DNA of 64,000 nucleotides from Anthoceros angustus (Eukaryota > Streptophyta > Anthocerotopsida > Anthocerotales > Anthocerotaceae). Made by a program: the position numbers and the translations under genes. Positions 55,601 through 64,000 of this stretch are shown here, one piece after another; the first letter of the stretch is position 1, and every line of letters starts with the position of its first letter. The DNA lies in the NCBI GenBank assembly GCA_010909165.1, contig VJWM01000117.1:1-64000 (forward strand), given 5' to 3'. The notes below the pieces were generated by a model that made no database searches, was not told the origin of the DNA, and saw only the letters and a list, made by a program, of their open reading frames with translations.

Positions 55601-56911
55601 TGTTCTTGAGAATTTGAGTACTTTTCCAGAACCTCAACATCCTTGACTTCATCATCTGCTACCCACCCTCGCTCCGCGGTGCGGTGCGATGCCAAACCCT
55701 TCTTACGGCTCCCCGGTTCCTCTTCGCATGCCCCACTCTAAACAGATCCTCCGGTGAAAGCGTAACTCTGTTTCTTCCTCCTTATCCGGCTTTTCACTTG
55801 TTCCCTCCTTCATCAAGTTCGGTCTGACCATGGTTACCCCATGGACCAGTTGATGGCGTGCGGAATATCTCTGCGATAATCCTTATTCGAGACCATGAGA
55901 TGTGTGCGAAAATTTGTCTTCTTGTTCTCCCGGCGTGTCTTGACGAGTGTATCCTCCGTTTAGGTTGGGGTCTCGCCCGGTATGTCCTTACTCAAGTTAG
56001 GCAAATCCTACCTTCCTTGGTCTTAGGATCCCATTCGATTGGTTTGAATCGACTTCCTTTCTTCCCCATTTGAGCGTGCATTGAGATCCATACATCCATG
56101 TTCGACCAATTAAATCGTGCTTATACCCCGGCGCGATTAGAGGTTAGGAATCTAGGAACGGATGCTACGGAGGGGCGTTTACGCACGGAGAACCTGGCCG
56201 AGCGTTAGCGAGACCGTCGCAGACCGCTCTTAGTCAGTGCTCACGCTGACGTCCGGCTCCCCGGGCGTAAAGGGAGCGGTAGCCGAGTCTCAGGTCGAGT
56301 CGAGACGTCACCGCACTCGATCTGCAGCATCAGAGTGAGCCGAGAGGCGAGCCATATTGCTCACAATAAAACCAGCACTTGTTGCTTGCGGTAACGGGTT
56401 ATACTTCTTTTTCTCTCACTCTGATGTAACATTTCATATTCTCTGATCTTGGTTTTACCATTCTTGAAGTGTTTTTTCAAAAGAGGTTCACCGGCAATGT
56501 TATTGTGTTGAACACTTCGATAGTCGCTATCTAAAAGATGTTACGTTGGTTAGTAAACATAAACAGTCAAAGAGGAAATGACAAAGTGATTCATTACCTT
56601 CTTCAATATCCACCATTGCGTCGCTCATTCGACGCATCACTGGAAGGTCGAGGCTGCTACATTAAATTGGATGGTGAGAAGTGCAGCGAGGACCCCTCAC
56701 GGAACCACCGAGGCACTCGGGTGGGTTCCGTGTCATGGTTATCAATGGTGAAGATCCCGCACTCGGCAATCTACGGCTTCAGCGGGCCCCTTTTACTAGC
56801 GACCGTTATCGCGCCACATAAAGATTTGTGATGGGAACCATTGGATGTAAGTTAAGGGTACCTACGGTATCTATTGCTCGCATACCACACCAACACATGA
56901 GCCGGATATAC
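55601..56911. other. No gene recognised
   Basis: Next to the Gypsy RT (5' side) and to the host gene (3' side). A minus-strand fragment MGKKGSRFKPIEWDPKTKEG (near 56000-56060) looks coding but is not identified. 56160-56500 is LTR-like (CACAATAAAACC near 56357) without a confirmed partner. Confidence 0.3.
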
Positions 56912-59505
56912 CTTTGGGAGTTTCGTGAGAAAAGTAAACCAGACTGGGGCTAGTCCTGCATACAATGTCTGTTGGAGATCTTTTACTGCACCTTGGGTGG
57001 TGTTGTATCTGAGGGCAATACAGGAAAAGCACCTTGTTAGTAAACCGTCCTTAAACTGGGGTCCTAAGAAAACAAATTGAAGCAAAAGTCCGAGTGACCC
57101 TTACATATGAAAAAGGGCAGTTGAGGCCGAGCAATCACTTTTCGCAGGAAGTCCATAAGTACAATCACTTTATCAGATGCTTTGAACTCTGCTTGCACAA
57201 TGAGACTGGAAATTGGATTTTAATCACAGCCTGCACATAACCTCAAACTACCATCGGATCATGAACGAAACAAATTGCTAGTACTAAGCATCAGTAAGAA
57301 ACGAGAGGACTCAAGCACACCACCTACGGGTGATCCGAGCTTCGAGCAGCGCATCCCTATGCTTCTTTGTCTTCAAAAAATGTCTGTTCAAATGATCACC
57401 ATTCTTCTCGAGACTTTGCAGTCGCAACGCATCAAGGACAGAACGCCATGAACTCCACTTTACATTCAATCCACCCTCGGCAAAACATACCTTCCTTCTT
57501 ATCGGCCTGAGACGTGCAAGGTCACCTGGGGTCAGGTCGTGAAGGAGTCAGGAGATCGTCTGACCACAAGTACAAGCAAGTATTAGGAAGACTGCCACAT
57601 GTTGGTACTGCAGGCAGGGCGATGCGAGCCCTCCGCCTCTGAGCCTAACCCCTCGACCATAGGGTTTAGCACGAGGGCAACAAAGTCATTGACGGCAAGC
57701 TAGGACATCTTCACCTTGACGCCTGGAGCTGAAACATTAACCCCCGGGTCCTGTTGCTTTATTTTTCTTTATCAAGGAGTTCAGGCTCTCTTCCATTTCT
57801 TTCATGAAATTTTGAAACCGTTTCAACCCTAGAAAATGGGCGATAATAGTCAAGCTAAGACCCATAGATAAAGGGGAGCCTCAGAGGAAGACACAAAATC
57901 CCTGTCTCGGATGATCGAGGGCCGGCAGTTGGTCTTTGGGGACAGCAGCTTGCCTCTACAAACATGACTTCCCGACCAAGCGGGCTGCCCGCTCTGCCAA
58001 TTTCGCCTAATGGGAAGCACGATGGTCAGCCAGAAACCAGGAAGAGAGTCATAATGGAACTTTCAGGGCCGGAGTTACCCTCAGATTTTATCACAGCCCG
58101 GCCCGGACATTGTGCCATTTGCCGTCAAGAACATGAAACAAGCCACCTCAAAAGAGAAGCGGATCAAGTTCTACCTTAGCCTCTTACGCGGGGTGAGCGA
58201 GCGTAGCCGGCCCGGCCGACAAGCTGGACATGAGCAGAAACATCCACGAGGCCCACTGCGGTAGAGCTTCTCCGCTGCGGAACATCGCCATGCTCGAAGG
58301 CCTCGTTCCCCCCTCCTTGATCGCCGGTAACGCAAGGTTGTTCTCCGGTCCATGACCACTTTGCCTGTACAAGGCCTTGTCTGGCATGATCGCTGATGGC
58401 TCACCATCGCCCGCAATTGATAAGCGGATCGAGATGACTACTTGCGGTGCAGATCTCAAGTATATCCATCGGAAAATGCTATCCACTTACTTGTGCAATC
58501 ACGAAACCGACCTTCCCGAGCGGTTGCGGCGAGTAAAGCGTACGCGGCCATCATGGCCTTAGCGAAGAAATACGCTTAAAACATGTTGGGCAGAACCCAC
58601 TTTCCAGTGACCATCTCAGTCGGGACCTGCAAAAGAAAAGGAGCATATTGAAGGATTAAAGGAAGAAAGAACCGTGCCAAGACAGATCAGAAACCATACA
58701 ACCTGACTTGTAAGTATACCAGTAGTCTCAGACCCAAATTACTTCAAGATTAGTAGGGACGACTGATCCTTTATCTGCATTTCGTAACAACATTTTCTCA
58801 TCCAGGCTCTCATCCATGTAGTCTTTTGAGCTGATCGCGACCAGCTTTGCTTTGAGCATATAGACAATGGATCAGGTGTCCTAGTTGTGATAAAAGCAGA
58901 TTTCCAGGGTGTTTTTCAAAGCAAAAGTTCTCCCGAATGCGTGGATGCCAACATCATCCAAGACAATCAAACAACGGAGCTTCAACGGAGTTGGGTGGCA
59001 CATCAAGGGTCTCCGGATACATCGGTAGCGGTGGCTGCAGCTCGAAAATAACAGGCCCGAGAGAAACCTCCGCAGTGGGGAACTTCTCCATGTCTACCTC
59101 GAGCATCGCACATTGTAAACTCGGGATAAGCACACATCGTGAGTCACCTCATCAAGCAAAACCTCCGGCTCTCGCCACCATGCGCTCCAGTAGTGGCCAC
59201 TCGGGCGTGGCCAGAGCCAGTAAGCCTGCTCCCCCTCCTGACGCGACCTCCAGCGGCCCGGCTGTCGTTGGAAAATGGATCCCCAACACCACGATGGCGG
59301 CTTGAGCCATATGGATGAGGATGAGGGCCAAGGTCGGCGGGTCGGATGGAGCGGATGGAGTCGATTGAGCGTGCCGTGATGTGATCGCGTTTGGAGCCAA
59401 GAGATGGGCGTGAGAGGAAGTTGAGAGGAAGGCTGGAATGGGAGGCGGTCTTGAGTCACGCTTGGAGCCGATGGAGCGTGGCCGTCTGGTCTGGGGTGGA
59501 GCCAA
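56912..59505 (-). pseudogene. Unidentified multi-exon host gene, frames partly broken
   Basis: Coding blocks with plant splice sites follow each other on the minus strand. Exon 1 starts at ATG 59505 (MAPPQTRRPRSIGSKRDSRP ... LALATPEWPLLERMVARAGG). After two in-frame TGA codons the same frame continues with MEKFPTAEVSLGPVIFELQP to 58957. A further block has KAKLVAISSKDYMDESLDEK (58760-58860). A 76-bp intron (58627-58702) leads to VPTEMVTGKWVLPNMF (58626 down, one TAA inside) and a GTAAGT donor at 58485-58490. Later exons: about 58187-58394 (MPDKALYRQSGHGPENNLAL), 57324-57525 (CFAEGGLNVKWSSWRSVLDA) and 56912-57008 (YNTTQGAVKDLQQTLYAGLA, PVWFTFLTKLPK). I do not recognise the protein. Stops may be decay or sequence error; exon composition and splice sites argue for a real gene. 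Confidence 0.5.
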
Positions 59506-59576
59506 AAGGCTGAGGCGGCAATTGATAGCGAGAAGATTAGGCGGGGGCCGCGATGAATCATAATGAGGACGATATG

Positions 59577-59601
59577 CTTTAAATATCAGCAGGTTAGGGT
59601 T
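59577..59601 (-). promoter_or_regulatory. TATA and TELO box of the minus-strand host gene
   Basis: On the minus strand AACCCTAAC (59593-59601, TELO-box type) precedes ATATTTAAAG (59577-59586), about 70 bases before the ATG at 59505. Confidence 0.5.
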
Positions 59602-59850
59602 GGAAGTTTCTTGCCGGATGACCTCGTAGCTTTATTTGATTGGTCGGCGCGTCTTACCGTCGTTCGAGGTTCGGGGTTAGGTTTGGTGTGGTCGCTAGGT
59701 TTGGTAAGTGCAATTTAGGTTTGGCGCTAGGGCGGGCGTAACCAATCGCAGATTTAGGTAGGTTTGGAATTTGGTTTGGAATTCTAGGTTCGGTAAATTC
59801 AAACAAGGTCTGGTAGAGAGAGAATGGCGGCGCCGACAGAGGGAGAAGAG

Positions 59851-59875
59851 TTAGGGTTTTGTATTCTATATAAAC
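59851..59875 (+). promoter_or_regulatory. TELO box and TATA of the plus-strand host transcript
   Basis: TTAGGGTTTTGTATTCTATA leads into TATATAAAC (about 59867-59875). TELO boxes (AAACCCTAA) are common near the start of plant genes for translation and snoRNAs. With the promoter at 59577-59601 this makes a divergent pair about 270 bases apart. Confidence 0.55.
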
Positions 59876-59889
59876 TCTTTCTTCGGTTG

Positions 59890-61720
59890 GTAGTGTCTTT
59901 TCTTGGCGTAGCTCCAAGGGCCAAGGTCCTTCCTCTAGCTGCGTCTTTGTTTTGTATTCCAAGGTTTCCCCATGTCCGAAGTTCGAGGTGCTGTCCAGTT
60001 TTGTAGTAGTTTGAAGCGAATTTCTTTGTTTTGTTGTGATCTTGTTACTTCAGCCAAGGTTGTTTTCGCCTCAAGGCCAAGGTTTTCGCTTAGAAGGCCA
60101 AGGTTTGCTCGAAAAGGCCGATGTCATTTGTTTTCTAAGTGTTTTGGTCGTTTGGTGCAGCGCTTTTCTCCGCTCTTTTTTCGCTGCTACTCTTGCGCTA
60201 TATGCGCTCTTCTCTTTGTCAGGTTTGTGTGCTGTAGTTTGTTCTGTTGTTGCATTTCATGGTGGTTGTTGAGTTGGTGTTCAGGTTTGTTTTGTGCATG
60301 GCTCTTTTTCCGCTCCAGGCCGTTGATGACCTTACTTCGAGCCGGTTGTTTATGTGTGTTCAGGTCTATTGTCTGCCAATGAGGTGCAGATTAAGCTCTT
60401 TTGTGTGTGAAGTCGTTTCCTATGCGTTCTATGTCTTTTACTTTACCCTAAACCAATATAAAGGCACCGAAGGCCTGCACTGGAGGCTAGTAGGGAGTTT
60501 TGAAGTTACTGGTTGGACATAGAAGTATGAGCGCTTCTGTGTTTCATCTACGCTCACGTCTGCGACTTGCAGTTGTTTAGGTGGATAATTGGTCTTTTAT
60601 CTTTTACTGGTTGTTGGAGTTTGCCGTCGCCGTGTTCACGATGTTCATCTTCAGTCGCCGTAAGTCTTCTTATTTTGTTGCTACCGCGTTTTTGAATACA
60701 TAAGGAAGTTTCCATCTCCTATTTTTGTTTCAGTTGTCGCCTTGTGTTCGTCCATCGTAGAACATAGAGTTTTATGTATGTTCTTTGTCCAGTTTGTGAA
60801 GGTTTCATATTTGTTTCGCTTTAACATTTGGCTTGATTGTCCTAAGATGTTATGCATCTTCCGTGAGTTTCCGATCTTTCTTTCGCTTTCTCACGGTATG
60901 TTAAGTGGTTTGAAAAAAGATCTGGACTTAATTGAATGTATACTGGAAAGTAATAATCGTACGATCGTTTTTGTTTGGTTGTGTCTTGTTAGGGCTTTCA
61001 AGCCTCACCATTGATTTCCGTGTTGTACATCCATTGTATAGCTTTGCGCCTTTTGGTTGTGTCACATTTTACCTTTGTGTTGTTTTCTTCTCGCTCATAA
61101 GTTTGCTTTATCCATTCATTGTCTTGTAGACTAGCAATAAAGTTTTGCCAGCTTAGTAGCTTCCTTTCAGTTAATTATTTCCAGTATGTTTTGTCATGTA
61201 GAAGAGTTTGGGCGGCTTTTAAGAATATCCGGTCGTAATTGGATAATACTGCACGAAGTAATTCTGGTGCGATTTCATTCTTTGTTTCCAACTATTTGTT
61301 TGAATGTGTCATTTCAGGACTTCATTATATATAGTTTCTTTGTTTTGTTTGTGGCATTTTCAGAGTTTGCTTTTAGCTTTGTTTGGTGCTTTTCAGTTGC
61401 TTACTTCGTATGTCTTGGCGGAGAGTGGGGGCTTGAACAAGATCCTCAAGAAATCTGAAAATTCTATCGAGGTGTCAAATGGTATGTTTTCATTTACCTG
61501 TCTCTGCATTCATCGTCTGTTGTCTTTGACTTGTCCGATATACATTGTCTGGTTCATTTCTTAATATTTTGGTGTCCTTAATTTATGTTTTCTATGCAGT
61601 TTTAGAGGCGATGGGATCAATCTTATCCGTATTTACTCTACATTATTTTGAATTTGTATTTCATGCCATTACGGATATGCAGGAAACTACGCAAAGAAAA
61701 GGTTTCTTTGGTTTTGTATA
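59890..61720 (+). other. Intron-rich host transcript (plus strand), protein not identified
   Basis: Downstream of the TATA box the strand becomes T-rich, as plant introns are. Small exon-like pieces carry good splice signals. The clearest is 61397-61481 (after TTTTCAG, before GTATGT), which reads LLTSYVLAESGGLNKILKKS then ENSIEVSN without a stop. The next piece starts after TCTATGCAG at 61600 and continues in frame (VLEAMGSILS), and a third candidate is 61682-61700 (ETTQRK). The first ATG after the start site (59972) may open exon 1. The protein is not recognised. A non-coding or snoRNA host transcript is also possible. Confidence 0.4.
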
Positions 61721-61820
61721 TCTGGATCGCATGAATGGTATTTATGAATATGTTTTCTCGCGACGAAGCGATTTTGGTGGGATTTCTAGAATGAGTTCTA
61801 TCTTGATGTACCTTGTATTC

Positions 61821-61947
61821 ACTTGGTGGCTATTTTTTTTCTACCTTACTACTATGGTTTCAACATAGATGGTGGATTATTTTCACTTGGTGGCTATTTT
61901 TTTCTACCTTACTGCTATGGTTTCAACATAGATGGTGGATTATTTTC
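61821..61947. repeat. Tandem duplication, 64-bp unit
   Basis: Two copies starting ACTTGGTGGCTATTTTTTT and ending GATGGTGGATTATTTTC, at 61821 and 61885. They differ by one T in the run and one ACT/GCT change, so the duplication is recent. Confidence 0.93.
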
Positions 61948-62039
61948 ACCCTACATGGCATTGTTTTCTACTCTCTTGTAATAAATTTTACTATATTCAG
62001 TAAAAAATGACCAATAGGTTAATTCTCTCTCTAGAATTT

Positions 62040-63840
62040 CACCCCGTTCCCAGTAAGCAACGAAGCGTCGAGGCCCTGTGAAGGCAGCGCGTGTCGGATG
62101 ACCACATAATCCATTAGATAGGAATGGTTCCAACGATCGTTAACACTGTCGTTCTCCCTCTGGCACCATTCGGACATATCATAAGCAAAACCTTGCCTGT
62201 ATGCTCAATTTCCAACCCCAATTTTCTGGCCGTTTCCTCCGTCATGATATTCACACCTGACCCCGTATCGAGAGGTACCCCTTTTATGATGCATCCCGCG
62301 ATCTCTACCTGGAGTTCCGCTGGCCCTTGGTCAACCATGGATACTAGGTTGACAGCAAGTGGTCTTGGTCCGGTTTAGGAAGGCGTTGCTTTTCTTGGGC
62401 TGGGCTTCCTTCAATGCCCTCCTGATCTGCTGCCTATCTGTGGTTGTCTCGAAGGAGTTGTCCAGAATGATCATCTTGATCCATGATGGCCTCTGCCAAG
62501 TTAAAAAACACCTTCGTTTTTCCTCCGAGTTTACGTTGGTTGTAGATTCCAACTTAGGCTTCGACAGTGGCTTCCTCGGTGGGGTGGCGGACTGTGGTGG
62601 GGTAGCATTGGAAACCGGCATCTCCGCCTCGACCACCTTGGCCTTCTTGCCCAGTTCCTCCTGGATCATATCCATAACCTCTTCCCGTCTGGTGGAAATC
62701 CTAACCCATCTTTTTTTCACCGAATTCTGGGTAGCTTGTAAAGTGTCTTCAATTATGTCCGTTCAATTCCTTTCCACTGCTTTGAATTTGCACCCTCGTC
62801 CACTGGAACACTCATCTCACCTCGTACCTTCCTCACCTTCCCATTGGTTCGTCGCCAAAATTGATGCGCTTGGGTCCGTTCCACCTCACAGCGCCGTTTA
62901 CGCAAATTTTGTCATTCCCTCGCGCCGAAAGCGCTCCCCTCATCCGACCACCGTGGTATCCACCTCCTTTCTTCTTTTCCTTCCCCACGCCTCTTCTCCT
63001 TAGCTTTTGAGCTGCGTTCAGCGACCATGGCGGATACCTCCCATAATAATCACTATCGTGGCATCTAAACCCTCTAAGCTCCTTAGGGTCTTAATCTCGG
63101 CGTCCTCCCATAGCCATCAACGCGTCTTCAACATGCATGGCGAGCCACGGAACCTTGGCTCGGCCGGTGAACCCCGTCGGTGGTGCGATCTGGCGTTTTG
63201 GTGTTTTGGCGGTACGCTTGCCAAATGCCCTGCTTGCTTGACCTGAGTTTATCGAAATCTCCATTGCCTTGAGTTGGATAAGGCATGCGCATAGTGTCCA
63301 AGGTTGCGGTTGTAGGGGGTGCCCATTGGATTGTTACCGCCCGGTGATTACGAACCCTACGGCGAATTTCGTAAGTTGGAGGGATACATAGTCTTTAATT
63401 TTTGTTGCATACTTCACGAATTTGGTATGTATCCTCCAGTATCTTCCTCTTCCTCCTCATATCCGAGCAGATGCACTCTTGTTGTCGGGCAGTTAGCCTT
63501 GAAATGACCCTGCTGCCCGCACGTTGAACAGAAGAGGTTAGCTCGTGGATTCGTGACAGCTCTCCTTCTCTCGTGCTCCTTTACCGCGTTAAGATGGAAT
63601 TTCTCGAATTTTGCCATTATCTCTTCCATCTTGTTGTTCCACTCTCTTGGCTGCCACCTCAGCCTCCCTCCTTGCTTGTTCCGCGTCCTTTTTCGCGTAC
63701 ATCGCCTCTTGTTTTGCCCTTGCCAGCTCCTTGTTGTCCCGTGCACGACCCTTCATTTTCTTTTTCCATTTGGCGCGCTCCTCATCTGATGACGCTTCCT
63801 CCGAACTGTCACTCGTTTCCTCCTCAGGAACTTTCACATG
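62040..63840 (-). pseudogene. Gypsy gag end, zinc knuckle and protease
   Basis: Minus strand, high to low: a charged coiled-coil-like gag part (KKKMKGRARDNKELARAKQE, AEQARREAEVAAKRV; 63589-63837); MEEIMAKFEKFHLNAVKEHE and the CCHC knuckle CSTCGQQGHFKANC (63489-63530); a linker (62331-62720); and the aspartic protease with active site PLDTGSGVNIM (DTGSGVN codons 62249-62269) and ETARKLGLEIEHTG. This is the gag-protease order of a Ty3/Gypsy element. The RT that should follow is missing: at about 62.03 kb the sequence changes to host-like DNA. Upstream gag lies beyond the window end. Confidence 0.78.
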
Positions 63841-64000
63841 GAATCTTACGTGGAGCTCTCTTCACCGATGAACTTTCTTAGGAGGATGAGGATCCCTTCT
63901 CTTTTTCCGATCACAGGCTTCTTCTTCTCCTTCTTAGCCTTCCTCCTCCTTGCGGGTTGGATTCCTCATAGTTTAGCCGCCTTGATAGCCTTGCCCAAAT

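Noticed and set aside
59824-60006. Coding start at ATG 59824
   Set aside because: It lies upstream of the TELO box and TATA box, so it would not be in the transcript; the next ATG at 59972 is more likely.

Overview
This window looks like nuclear DNA of a land plant, most likely with a large, repeat-rich genome (a seed-free lineage is possible but not shown). The evidence is a dirigent-family gene, intron-containing genes with GT...AG splice sites and TELO-box/TATA promoters, and nested LTR retrotransposons of both the Ty1/Copia and Ty3/Gypsy types plus a CACTA (En/Spm) DNA transposon with a TNP2-type transposase. There are no bacterial features. Most transposon frames carry small indels and stops, so they are either decayed or reflect unpolished long-read sequence. 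I cannot separate these two causes.

Layout. 1-1.6 kb: LTR remnant and AT-rich spacer. 1.6-4.1 kb: a small host-gene island with two convergent single-exon secreted-protein genes, a dirigent protein (+) and a LamG/concanavalin-like protein (-). 4.1-9.5 kb: Copia gag scrap and several minisatellites. 9.5-11.6 kb: relic 1 of an unusual Gypsy element (DNA methyltransferase domain, then integrase). 11.6-12.4 kb: a dispersed repeat bounded by direct repeats. 12.4-20.5 kb: a CACTA transposon. 20.5-24.4 kb: unassigned transposon-like DNA. 24.5-34.2 kb: relic 2 of the unusual Gypsy element on the minus strand. It reads gag, protease region, C5-cytosine DNA methyltransferase, reverse transcriptase, RNase H and integrase, and is interrupted inside the RT by a 3.76-kb non-autonomous LTR element. 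34.6-42.1 kb: further repeats and gag-like pieces. 42.2-55.6 kb: another Gypsy element (minus) split by an LTR-like insertion that itself holds a full-length 7.3-kb Copia element with LTRs, PBS, PPT and a TSD. 56.9-61.8 kb: a second host island, two divergent multi-exon genes sharing a short TELO-box promoter. 62.0-64 kb: gag-protease of one more Gypsy element, running off the window.

The main result is the pair of Gypsy relics that carry a C5-cytosine DNA methyltransferase domain inside pol, upstream of RT. Both copies keep the catalytic motifs in recognisable form (motif I, a Glu-Cys motif IV, the Glu-Asn motif VI and a shared block around GSYAHR). Methyltransferase capture by retrotransposons has been reported for dinoflagellates and charophyte algae. 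Two copies beside a dirigent gene would place such elements in a land plant. A plausible but untested role is self-methylation of the retrotransposon's new DNA.
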